A stretch of 64,000 nucleotides of DNA, taken from positions 255,803 to 319,802 of the forward strand of contig JBBHKE010000893.1 of NCBI GenBank assembly GCA_037447655.1. Direction: 5' to 3'. Of the stretch, positions 36,302 to 46,233 are shown piece after piece. Position numbers and translations under genes: made by a program. The notes below the pieces were generated by a model. That model ran no database searches, had not been told where the DNA came from, and worked only from the letters and a program-made list of their open reading frames with translations. This stretch comes from Zygnema cylindricum (Eukaryota; Streptophyta; Zygnematophyceae; Zygnematales; Zygnemataceae). Within the stretch, counting starts at the first letter, position 1. The number at the start of each line of letters is the position of its first letter.

Positions 36302-36817
36302 TAGTAAGAGATTTCGCACGTTTTTGCATTGGTCAATCTGAGTCCTTGCTGATCAATGATTGGCCCAGGTAAAAGCCTGTTAAAACGGAGCGTTGACTCT
36401 GGCCTGGCTAGTCCAGGGCGATGATGGATAAATAGTGAAGTGTAAGAGGAGAGTAGACATCTTTTCCTTTGGAAAAGTTTGTGGAAATTCCGGCTGATCT
36501 TGGTCTTGAGCGATTAATACCAAATTGGAGAAAAGGCATTTTTGCATTGAAATCTCTTACTAACTAAATAGTGTTTTAGAAGTTAAGAGATAGAATTATT
36601 AAGAGTGGAGAGTAGTGGAAACAACTTTAATAAGAAGGGTTGAGCCACGAGGGCAAGAGACCAAGCTAATGTTATGTGGACATAAGCTTTTTCTAATTTA
36701 AAGTTTATCCTTATGCGTGTGTGGTCCAATGTGGATGTGTATTTTCCAATATGTGGAATGTGTGGTTGGGATTGTTGTAGTAATGGGATTTCCTGAGAGG
36801 TAGGAGATCTTGTTACA
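36302..36817 (+). repeat. 3' LTR
   Basis: Right long terminal repeat; same block order and length as 33934-34447, with scattered substitutions, so the insertion is not very recent. Confidence 0.75.
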
Positions 36818-37079
36818 ACGACTCTATACGGAAATGAGTTGGATCTGTACGAAATTACACTTTTTACAGTATATGACCCCACTTTTTGCCTGATGGAGGT
36901 TCACCCTAATTATATGAATTACAGAATTAGTATTTTTTGTCGGTTACATTTTGCGGCGTCTACCTTTAAGTCACGAAACAAAAATCACGTCGTACGTGGC
37001 GTATCAGACAATTTGACTTTTTCCCTAAAATAAGATAAAATATTTCAAATATAAAATATTATATTAAAAAAATATACTA

Positions 37080-37197
37080 TATATCGCGATAGTTTATGTT
37101 GGTCACGGTACGATATATCGAGGATTTTGCTCAATCAATATTCAATATATCGAATATCGAACTTATCGCGATATTAATTTACCTGATACCCACCACT
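37080..37197. mobile_element. End of a CGATATATCG-type hAT-like element (reverse)
   Basis: The reverse complement begins TAGTGGTGGGTATCAGGTAA and follows the left half of the element at 28877 closely, including TATATCGTACCG and ACCAACATAAA. Confidence 0.75.
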
Positions 37198-37198
37198 A

Positions 37199-37736
37199 CA
37201 CCATGAATCGTTATTAGTGTCAAAGTCACTAATTTGGGTTATTAAAATTTTGATTTTTTTTTTCAAATAGGATACATGATTTTAATTTTTCCTTGACATT
37301 AATTTAGGTACCGTACAAAATAGCGCAACATCCGAAAGTACAATAAAATATAAATAGTGTGGTGTACGGTCGATGCCAGACCGTACATAACTGTACCTTT
37401 TCAAGTGAAAATTTACAAAAAATAAATTAAATCAGACGCGCACGCATAGGAACGTGTGCTCAAAAAAACGGGATTAGTCTAACACGTAAATTAGTATATC
37501 ATAAACGGATATAATAAATTCGCGACGATGTACGATTTCTTATATTTTGTACGGATACATATATTAGTGTAAATAATTCTACGGCGAATATTTTATTTTT
37601 GTTGTTCCCAAATAAGCATAAACGCCGAAATTAGAATACACATTTTTTTTTTAATTTCAAATTTTTAATTAGCATCAATTACGGTAAATTTTATTCAACA
37701 CTATTTAAACTTTGACACTAATAATGATTCGCGGTG
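37199..37736. mobile_element. Tc1/mariner-like MITE with TA flanks
   Basis: 538 bp; ends CACCATGAATCGTTATTAGT and ACTAATAATGATTCGCGGTG, flanked by TA on both sides (37197-37198, 37737-37738). It shares the inner block AGTGTGGTGTACGG...CCGTACATAA with related copies near 54110, 54606 and 58014. No coding sequence. Confidence 0.8.
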
Positions 37737-37883
37737 TAGTTTTTGCAGCCACCAACGGGTAGGTTTTGGTAATATTTTTGCCGTGTGGAATATTTTTTTT
37801 TTATCGTCGCATACTGCCCGGTTGGTCATTTTGAGGCTTTATTTATTGTGGCATTCAAAATTGCAAACGCTAATATGATAGGT

Positions 37884-37943
37884 AGTCCTATCGTAAGTTG
37901 TGTTATTGTCTTTTCATGTGATCTTCTTAGATCGCTACTACCG
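37884..37943. mobile_element. Internal fragment of the hAT-like MITE family
   Basis: About 60 bases match the interior of the MITE at 55581 (CCTATCGTAA, TTCATGTGATCTTCTTAGAT), without ends. Confidence 0.7.
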
Positions 37944-38133
37944 TATAGTTGAAAAGAATGAAGCCTTTTACTGTATCGTCATACTTTCGTTCTAAAAAGT
38001 TCGGGAAAGATTGTCATACATGGTATACCACCCAATATATACAGTGAAAAGTATAATAAAGTACATTACAAAGTAATATTATATAGCGTACTATATATTT
38101 TTTTTAGTTTTCGCCAGTAAAAAATTTTCTAGT

Positions 38134-38227
38134 TTCAGAGCGATATATCGAGACCCCTTACCGTTTGCTAACAAATAGTTATCGGTATCGGTTTTATCGC
38201 GATAAGTTTTTTGACGATACACAACAC
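38134..38227. mobile_element. End of a CGATATATCG-type element (reverse)
   Basis: Ends ACGATACACAACACTA; its reverse complement starts TAGTGTTGTGTATCG, like the left end at 28877. Confidence 0.6.
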
Positions 38228-38469
38228 TATCATATACTGTAGCGTGGAGTTTGTGTAGGGTTGCTCGTTCATGCATCATATGGTGATAAATTTGCTGTCG
38301 ATGTGCCTGCGAGGATTACTATAAGGCGTGTAACAATGAAACTGTTAACGGTAAATTAGCGTCATGTTCCTCTTTGTTATTTCACCTGAATTCTCACGTT
38401 TGTATTATATCTGTTTTGTCTTGTATAATCTCGTTCCCATCTATTTCTTTTAGAGCGTCAACCAACTTT

Positions 38470-38572
38470 TGTCTTTTGTCCAAACATGTTAAGATTCGTT
38501 CTCATTCACCTTTGTAATTTCCGTCTTGTACACACTCGTTATGATTATTTTTTAGACCTTTTACAAATGTTG
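38470..38572. repeat. Single copy of the ~120-bp repeat found in tandem at 42962
   Basis: Shares TTTTGTCCAAACATGTTAAG, ATTCGTTCTCATT and TTGTACACACTC with the tandem units at 42962-43250. Confidence 0.75.
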
Positions 38573-38655
38573 TGTATCGGACACAAATATATCGCGATAA
38601 ATTCGATATTTGATATATCGATTATGAATCGGTCAGAGGCCTCGATATGATACAA
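38573..38655. mobile_element. End of a CGATATATCG-type element interrupted by the palindrome
   Basis: Begins GTTGTGTATCGG and reads like the left end of 28877-29273 up to CCTCGATATGATAC, where the palindrome at 38661 takes over. Confidence 0.6.
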
Positions 38656-38660
38656 AAAAC

Positions 38661-39262
38661 TGTAGAATTTGAAAGCTTTAGTCTTAGTAGATGAGGCTAT
38701 GAGGAGGAAGTTAAAGGCGATAAAGAGCAGCAGTTAAAAATGCGATGTCAAAATAACGCAGCGTAGCTGCATAGCAGTACACGCTGCACTTTGTATTCAT
38801 ACTTCGCTGCGATGTCAAACTAGCGCAGCGTAGCAGCATAGCAGTACACGCTGCACTTTGTATTCATACTGCGATGCGATGTCAAACTAGCGCAGCGTAG
38901 CAACATTGCAGTACACGCTGCATATTTTTCTGGGTGCACGAAACTGACTTTTCAAAACAACACTCCTCCGAAAATTTAGTTTCGTGCACCCAAAAAAATA
39001 TGCAGCGTGTACTGCTATGTTGCTACGCTGCGCTAGTTTGACATCGCAGCGCAGTATGAATACAAAGTGCAGCGTGTACTGCTATGCTGCTACGCTGCGC
39101 TAGTTTGACATCGCAGCGAAGTATGAATACAAAGTGCAGCGTGTACTGCTATGCAGCTACGCTGCGCTATTTTGACATCGCATTTTTAACTGCTGCTCTT
39201 TTTCGCCTTTAACTTCCTCCTCATAGCCTCATCTACTGAGACTAAAGCTTTCAAATTCTACA
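38661..39262. repeat. 602-bp near-perfect palindrome with internal 67-bp tandem repeats
   Basis: Left arm 38661-38945 and right arm 38978-39262 are both 285 bases and reverse complements with few mismatches and apparently no length change. The loop is 32 bases. Each arm holds a 67-bp unit about 2.6 times (GCGATGTCA starts at 38742, 38809 and 38876), rich in CGCAGCGTAGC and CAGTACACGCTGCA. No frame, no clear target duplication. The transcript would fold into one very long hairpin. Candidate foldback transposon or small-RNA source. Confidence 0.93.
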
Positions 39263-39965
39263 CTCCCCTAAAGCTTTAGACTCATTAGGCCATGCTGTAC
39301 GCAAATGTTTCCAAATAAAAATTAGTTAAATATTCAAAATTCCGTATCAACCTCCATTGTTCATCATACAATAAATTTAGCAAAAATAACACATCACCAG
39401 TGCTTTGCCGACGTCACCATTGCTTTTGCTGCCCTCTGCCAATTCCCAGTCGCTTGCTGCCTTCTTGCAAAAAGTGTCCTGTAATAGCTCCCCTTACGCC
39501 ATAAATGCATAACCCCTGAATATTTAGTTGCCTTCACCTGGAATAAAATAATCACCGTGTAAGTGTCATACGTCACCACTCATTTCGCTGCGCCGCTATG
39601 CTGCGTTGCCGTTCGCGACGCGAACTTCTTCTGGTGATTCTCCACTGCTTTCTTTGCGCTACTACACCGTGTCACAGCTTCGCGACGCGAACTTCTTCCA
39701 ATGATTCTCCACTGCTTTCGCTGCTTTCTGCCATGTTTCCCGATTTTTCCTTCCTGAACAAGCCATTGCTTCCGCCACCTCCTTCGTCTTCAAAAATACA
39801 TAAATAAATCTTTTCGTTTCTTATTAACTAACTCAACAAGGAAGAACACCAAATCTAAGATCCTACCAAAAATAGAATGTCAAACGAAGTTGACTGTATA
39901 AGACATGCTTATAATATAAGTTTTTCCAAAATTAAGATTTCTCTAAATGCACGTTCTCCAAAAAA
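39263..39965. other. Gene-free stretch downstream of the Gag gene
   Basis: About 39585-39735 contains two copies of a TTCGCGACGCGAACTTCTTC-type unit roughly 70 bases apart. No LTR recognised that would match sequence upstream of the Gag start. Confidence 0.5.
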
Positions 39966-41714
39966 TCATTTCTCCCGCTCTCTTCTCTTGATCACTTTCT
40001 GAGCATGCTTTCTTCTACCCCTGATCCTTTGAATATTACATCTTCTTTTTGTTTTCCTCATGATCTTTTGTCTTGTTTTAAAGTTTACGCTTCTGTCACA
40101 ATTTTCTCTATGTTTAATGTCAAAAATACTAGTTTTATGTTTCACCTTTATGTTTTTCTCCATACATTTGCTACTTCCATCAACTTCATTCATCTGAGAA
40201 ATTCTAGTTTTGATTCTTCTTCTTTTCAGCTGCACTCTTTTCTTGCTATTTTCCTTTCCTATATTTCTAACTTTTGCATTTCTATTACATTTTTCACTCC
40301 CACAAACTTCTTTTCTCACTCCAATTTTCTGAACAGTTTTTCTTTGTTCTTCTCCTAGTTCACCAATTTTCACGTCCACCTTATTTCTAGTTTCTGCTTC
40401 AAAGTGTCCATCTCTTCCTTCAACTCCTCTTACTTTAGTTAACAACCTTTCTTGTAAGCAATTTTCACTCACAGATTTCTCATCTGATAAGGTCACAAAA
40501 ATTGTGTCTTTCTCTCTTTTGTCCTTCACCACACTATCTTCGGTGGCATAACTCCTTTCACCTGTTTCCACATTATACACCTCATTCCTGATTCCAGTTT
40601 TCTTCATATATTTACCCGGTCCTTCTAGAAATACTGGGTTTAATTTATTAGTCTTTATGTTTAAGTATTTTTCGGCTTCCACTTCCAAGTAACCTTCACT
40701 TCCTCTAATTTCTCTTACTTCAAATAACTCTTCCTCCTTTAACTCTTTGTTACTCACCAATCTGACGTCGGGAAAAGGGACAGACACCAAATCCTTTTCT
40801 GTCACCTCCTCCTTTACTCCATTCCAAACAACACACACGGTCGGTAAGTAGATAAATTCGTCAACACACGGTGTATGCCTTTTGTCATTTGTCGAGTCTT
40901 GTCTCTCACTCACGAAATCACTTGATTCCTTTCTTGTTGGGGTTCGAACTAGGTTGTTGTCCCATCCATCTCTGAAATTTCCTGTAACACATGCACTTTT
41001 ATACGATGGACATACCCTGAAGGTATGTCCTAAATCATTACAGTAAAAACAATTCTTTGGTCGATCTCCGAACTCACTATTACTTTTAAATTTCTGAAAC
41101 TGTGACTTAGATTCCTTTATATTCCTTTCACTTGATAAGACCCTTCTATTAGCCTCTTCATCTAAAATAACTCGTCTAGCTACAGTTACGCTCCAATCAT
41201 TTTTATCAATTAAAGTCAATCGATCTAGTGCACTCTTATATTCTTTAGGTAGACTTCTCATTAACAAGATAGCTTGTTGAGCATCTGTAAAGTTTCCTCC
41301 TGCCAAATCATTTTCTGCAAATAATAATTGTAAGTCAATACAGTGTTTCTCCATACTACCTCCTACATACTTGTGTTCAACTATTTTGGTAACACTACTA
41401 AGCCAATGATATAAAGAAGTCTTTGCATACATACTTTCTAAGCACTTCCATAATTCAGCTGCCTTTTTAACACTTATGTATGACATTACTAAATCCGGAG
41501 CCAAGGAGTTCTTAATAACCCTTAGACACTCATGATTTTTACTTTTCCATCCATTTGAAGTTTCGGCCAAGGTACCGTCCACCACGTCCATTAGTTCCAT
41601 CATGTCGAAGTAGCTCTCGAGCGCACACTTCCAGTAGTGATATTTTGATCCATCAAATATAGGTATCCATGGGTGTGGGCCCATAACTTGTTGTCCATAG
41701 CCTATTTCAGCCAT
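39966..41714 (-). CDS. Copia-type Gag protein with unusual C-terminal extension, no pol
   Basis: One uninterrupted 582-codon frame, ATG at 41714, TGA at 39968-39966. Residues 14-200 follow the UBN2/retrotransposon Gag pattern: HPWIPIFDGSKYHYWKCALE, a W-K-S block, AAELWKCLESMYAK, the conserved RSLPKEYKSAL, and ILDEEANRR. A CCHC zinc knuckle follows at 222-235 (C-X2-C-X4-H-X4-C). Where copia elements continue into protease, integrase and reverse transcriptase, this protein has about 340 charged residues: two related modules at about 328-390 and 419-480 (core ...KKTGIRNEVY... and ...QKIGVRKEVC...), then a very basic tail ending RREREK. No D[ST]G protease motif seen. The long open frame in otherwise decayed surroundings suggests recent activity or retained function (inference). 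It could be a non-autonomous element or a domesticated Gag gene; no LTR pair was found. Confidence 0.85.
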   Translation of the reverse strand: MAEIGYGQQVMGPHPWIPIFDGSKYHYWKCALESYFDMMELMDVVDGTLAETSNGWKSKNHECLRVIKNSLAPDLVMSYISVKKAAELWKCLESMYAKTSLYHWLSSVTKIVEHKYVGGSMEKHCIDLQLLFAENDLAGGNFTDAQQAILLMRSLPKEYKSALDRLTLIDKNDWSVTVARRVILDEEANRRVLSSERNIKESKSQFQKFKSNSEFGDRPKNCFYCNDLGHTFRVCPSYKSACVTGNFRDGWDNNLVRTPTRKESSDFVSERQDSTNDKRHTPCVDEFIYLPTVCVVWNGVKEEVTEKDLVSVPFPDVRLVSNKELKEEELFEVREIRGSEGYLEVEAEKYLNIKTNKLNPVFLEGPGKYMKKTGIRNEVYNVETGERSYATEDSVVKDKREKDTIFVTLSDEKSVSENCLQERLLTKVRGVEGRDGHFEAETRNKVDVKIGELGEEQRKTVQKIGVRKEVCGSEKCNRNAKVRNIGKENSKKRVQLKRRRIKTRISQMNEVDGSSKCMEKNIKVKHKTSIFDIKHRENCDRSVNFKTRQKIMRKTKRRCNIQRIRGRRKHAQKVIKRREREK

Positions 41715-42639
41715 GGATTACTCACGGAAACACCCACAGACTACCTCAAAAACAGCTGTGTTTCAGACAACACAGATTACTCCACAATAAACAAAATGAT
41801 CTCAAACTGCTCCAATATGCAGTATACCATATACACTGTAAACTCCCAAAGTTACAGCAAAATCCACCAAGGCATCTAGAAGATATAAGCTTCAGAGTTT
41901 CCCAAATGTAGTTGACAGCTTCACAAACTAACCACTTAGACTGTTCACAAAATCTTACAGAGATACTGGAATACAATGAAACTTCACACACATATATATT
42001 CTATATCATAGAATAACTCCACAAAGTTTCATATGAAAGCACCAATCAGAGTGATCACACCAACAGGTCAAAGATGCAGAAAACAGTCTGCCATTACTTT
42101 GATTAACTTGACTGCGATACATAAAATAATCTAAGTCGTGCAAGTTATACTCAGAGTACGGAGGCATACCAGCCGTACTGTATCTACTCTAATAAACTAA
42201 TTAGTCAAAAGGACAAACCTATGTTTTACAGAATATTTACACCGCACTCTTCGTATGTCAGAAACCAAGCTACCACTAAGCAACTACTGAGCTACCACTA
42301 CCGTACAATCATCATTACTCGAGATCTATCCTAGTCATATTATCCGCAGCTGCGCTAGCTGCGCTGGCTGCGCTTGTCCGTACGGATCATACAAATAGCC
42401 GCAGCTACGTTGACTTAACTGTGTCGCAGCTCCGCATTACTGGCGGCGCCTATTCCAACATTCCGTTTATTTTACATCGGATCGCTTCGCGATCAGCCGT
42501 CCATTTGTCACAGCTTGTTCACACCACTCAATGAGTCTTTTACGTCACTTTAATTATATCAATCCGTTCGCTCCCCCAATCCGTGAATCTATTCAAACCT
42601 CCATATTAAATCCAATTAGCAGTTACGGGCAAACTGTCT
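41715..42639. other. Region upstream of the Gag gene
   Basis: No gene. Short GCGCTxGCTGCG repeats at 42345-42380. If an LTR is present it is not recognisable by comparison with 39263-39965. Confidence 0.45.
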
Positions 42640-42961
42640 CGTACGCACGAAACTGACTTTTCAAAACAACAAAAACCGTATGGAAGAGGTAGAGATAAAT
42701 CGTACGTCCCCCCCCCCCCCCTCGACTGAGGGCGCGCCACTTGGGGGGGGGGGGGGGGGGGGGGGCGCTTTTCAAAAAAACTTGACTTAACGTCAACTTC
42801 GATATATCGCGGTACGCAATATATCAAATTATCGGCCGATATATAGCATAAATATCGTGATATTGGTCTCATCTATATATCAAAACGATATATCAATTAT
42901 CAAGTACGCAAAAATAGGTACATATCGAATATCAACTAGGGACCTTCAATACACAACATTA
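42640..42961. mobile_element. Composite of palindrome-loop sequence, C/G homopolymers and a CGATATATCG-type element end
   Basis: 42647-42672 repeats the loop-side sequence of the palindrome (GCACGAAACTGACTTTTCAA). A C-run near 42709-42721 and a G-run of about 22 near 42744-42765 follow. From about 42790 to ATACACAACATTA at 42960 the sequence follows the right half of the element at 28877-29273. Confidence 0.65.
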
Positions 42962-43250
42962 CCTTTTAGAAAGTGCACTCTAAGCGCACTTTACTATTTT
43001 TTTTTGTCCAAACATGTTAAGATTCGTTCTCATTTACCTTTGTACTTTCGCCTTGTACACACTCTTTAGGATTAACTTTTAGACCTTTTAGAAAGTGCAC
43101 TCACTTTACTATTGTTTTTGTCCAAACATATTTAGATTCGGTCTCATTTACCTTTATAGTTTCTGCCATCTCTACACACACTTTAGGATCATTTTTTAGA
43201 CCATTTAGACAGTGCACTTAAAGCACGCCTTACTATCCACAATAAGTAGT
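42962..43250. repeat. ~120-bp tandem repeat, about 2.4 copies
   Basis: Unit starts near 42962, 43082 and 43200 with ACCTTTTAGAAAGTGCACTC and contains GTCCAAACAT and CTCATTTACCTTT. A further single copy lies at 38470-38572. Confidence 0.85.
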
Positions 43251-46233
43251 CTTGGTATATTTGGTGAAAAAAAATCTCTTTTATCGAAAGACTCATCTTA
43301 AAATTATTACGATTCATCAAATGCATTGGGATATTTTTCTCGTATCTGCTCCCATGGCTTCAAGCACTCCAACTCCATTAGGTTATTAGCCTAACATGCC
43401 ACTCCAATAGTGTACAAAAGTTTGATGGCTAAAAGTTGAGCGATTCGTCTTTTCCCACTATGCATCTCTTTAAACACGAAAAATAATGGGTCTTCTATAC
43501 TTGCATTTATGGAACTCATGTCATAAACTTTACAGAATCTGCGAAGGAAAATCCAAAAAAACTAGGAACTAGTCAGATGGAAGCAAAATGATAAGGATAT
43601 GCACGCACGCTTGTTTATGATATTTTAAAACCGAATAAAGTTGGGATATTTTGCGACGCTTCCACTACTTCCACTGTTAGAGTCATATGATGGCAATATA
43701 CGTTCAAAGCGGATTGGTGGCGGGACACATCCAAAAGCAAACCTTATTAAACATGGAGAAGTGGGGGTATCTCATTCAATGAGGGGTCGCCTCACTCGAG
43801 TTGTTTGGGAGAAAATTGGAATTGATCGTGGGGAAACTTTTGGAAGAAGACTTCTCTTCCACTCTATTAGGCGGACTTCGTGAATATATTTGCTCCTTTT
43901 ATGTTTTCATTTGAAAACTTAAACTAATCTACCCCTTTTCACTCTTTTTGCATAAAACTCTTATATGAACAAACCAAACTTTTCTCATGTTTGGCCTCGA
44001 AACCCTCCGATGCAAATACCTTCATTTCAAAAAGCCAAAAATATAATCCGGATAGGGGTGCCACGTGTCTTTTTTCCTTACTTTAAAAACAAAGGACATA
44101 ATGTCGAATATAATAGACAGATTAGGAATTTCCGATAACCCTCTCATATCGTCGCTGCCCATTATACCTCTTATAACCCCTCTATCTCCTCTTAACCCAT
44201 CACTCTATTTTTCTCTCTTTTTTAAACAAATGCATTTCTTATGTCCGCAAGCCCACTTGGATCCCCTCTCGCTCTTGAATTCGGTTACGAAATATCGCCT
44301 ACTTTTAGCGGGGAGCAATTTTTTAGCTCATTTTAAGGAGGGGTGAGCTTAACAAATCGGGTCGCGAGCTCTAAATCCGAGTATAATATAATAAATTACT
44401 ATATTTTGTAATATCATAACTCAAAAGTTTCGGCCAAAGAGAAGGAGGTTGGAACAGAGTGGAACAATTAGTCCTTTTTGAACCAATTTGGATTTGGCAT
44501 GGGTCTTCTATTAACACCTTTGCATTTCATATAGAACCGCCTTAAACAATGTCCCATAAAAAATATTTAATTATTTACATATGTTTAAAATGAATCTAAA
44601 TAAACCTGTTTGATTGAAAATTACATTTCCTAACAAATAAATTATACACCCTTGTTTGTGGACATCAAATTCGACAATGCTTCTCATAACATTATTATCT
44701 GAGCACGTTCACTTGGGTTTGTATCGCCAGCTTAACAATTTGAAAAGGGGGGGCGGGAGGGGGGTAGGTGTGGGGTAGGTTTGGGTGGAAGAGACGGGGG
44801 AGGAAGAGGAGGGTCAAGGAGGTGGGTGGGAAAAGAGAGAGCGAGCAGAGCGGGGGAATTGTTATATAAGCTATAGTAGTAAAATGTGAGAAATGTGAGC
44901 CAAGCGTTTTAATACTAAAAGTTTTTTTTTCTATGATTGTGTGTAGTTTAGATTTGAAGTCCATGAGTATATCGGGAGCCCATAAGAATAACTGGTCAAG
45001 CTACAGCGTGAATCACTTAACAATTTTGGAGCGTGACTAAACTCGGTCGGGCGTCGGTTACTCAGATTTTGAAAAAAAAAAACGGTCGGTTTCGGGTATG
45101 ATTTTTTTTGACTTTTGCGACCTCTGCTTCTTTGTACTATTAACTTTTTTGCACTGATTCATGGTGTACGACTCTGTCAAATGGATGCAACGTGTCGATA
45201 CCGTGTTTATAACATTTGTAGACCGTCCCTTTGCAACATTACTTTAAGGTTCTCCTGCGATCGCAAAGCCAGCCGAAGACGTGTTAAAATGTACGGAAGC
45301 TGTAATCGCAGTACGAGTTGTATGCTTCGACGCAGAATTGTGTCAAGTTTTTGGAACAGTCAGATCGTACGGTCACGATCGATCGAAGGACAGAATTGCG
45401 CTTGTCGTTTGCGGCATTTTGTTGGTTACTGGTTCTCACGAATCCATGAAAGACGGATCCAAGAGAATGGTAAACCGTACGTTCTGCGGAAATCGCCAGA
45501 CGCCGACGCGTGTAATTGTCGTGTCACGGAACTTACTGCGTGACACGCCAAGACAGCGTCGAGTTGCGTCACATTTATCTTTCACCATACCACGGTGGCA
45601 ACTCTGGTGAACCAAACTTCACTCTTGGATCCAAGAGATCGAACTCTCAAGGGAAAAGCGGCCTAAGTATTAGCCCTCCTGGCGGTGTGCACTGTACTAT
45701 AAAAGCATTGTACATGATTCAAAATCTGTACAAAAGCTGTACGTTCGGCGAGGTGCGTCTTTCAGCTGTGACGTGTGGTGGGGTTCCAAGATTGGCTCAC
45801 CTTTGTCACGTCACTCCTTAAAGTTTGCAGAAAGAATGCAAAATCTGTAAATGTCCTGTCCTGTAGTACCGTTTAACAAAATCACCTGAAAGTTCATGGA
45901 GTCGTCCAGTGTGCGTGTGTGCGAGAGAGAGAGAGAGAGAAAAGGGGGGAGAGGGAGAGGTGGAGGAACCTGAAGGCATAGAGGTAGTCAAAGCAAAATA
46001 CTCTGTGCGTATTTTTGACAGAGGAAACGTTTTGTATGCAGGAATTTTCCTCTGCGAGAGTTGGTCCGCTCACTTCGAGGTTTGAAAGGAAAATTTGAAG
46101 GAAGAATTTTACTCCGAAGACTTTGGAAAAATCCGATTTCGCATCGTTTGTATTCTTAGGTGTTTGGCTATTTACCGAAGCTGAGCATTTTGATGAAAGC
46201 CGTAGTGAATTTGTTCAATATCAGCTAGTTTGC
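43251..46233. other. Gene-free stretch upstream of the esterase gene
   Basis: No supported gene. Contains a G/A-rich tract (44735-44855), a CGGTCGGT-type hAT fragment (about 45025-45125), an unassigned GC-richer segment (45160-45800), and a GA microsatellite with neighbouring purines at 45925-45975. A short frame at 43641-43883 is without recognisable similarity. The esterase promoter presumably lies in the last kilobase. Confidence 0.5.

Larger units (their letters stand above)
33934..36817. mobile_element. Non-autonomous LTR retrotransposon
   Basis: Two direct repeats of near-equal length (33934-34447, 514 bp; 36302-36817, 516 bp) share ordered blocks: AGTAAGAGATTTC, GGCTAGTCCAGGGCGATGAT, AAGGGTTGAGCCACGAGGGC, CCAATGTGGATGTG and GAGATCTT.TTACA. 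A primer-binding site TGGTATCAAAGC complementary to initiator tRNA-Met lies two bases after the left repeat (34450-34461). The ~1.85-kb interior has no gag or pol, contains dispersed repeat copy B and a tRNA-like unit, and carries an assembly gap at 35915-35924. No 5-bp target duplication was seen. Confidence 0.8.

Noticed and set aside
40005-40358. Plus-strand frame of 117 codons opposite the Gag gene
   Set aside because: Phe/Ser-rich mirror of the Lys/Arg-rich Gag tail on the opposite strand; no similarity of its own.
43641-43883. 80-codon frame upstream of the esterase gene
   Set aside because: No recognisable domain, no splice or promoter context; treated as chance.
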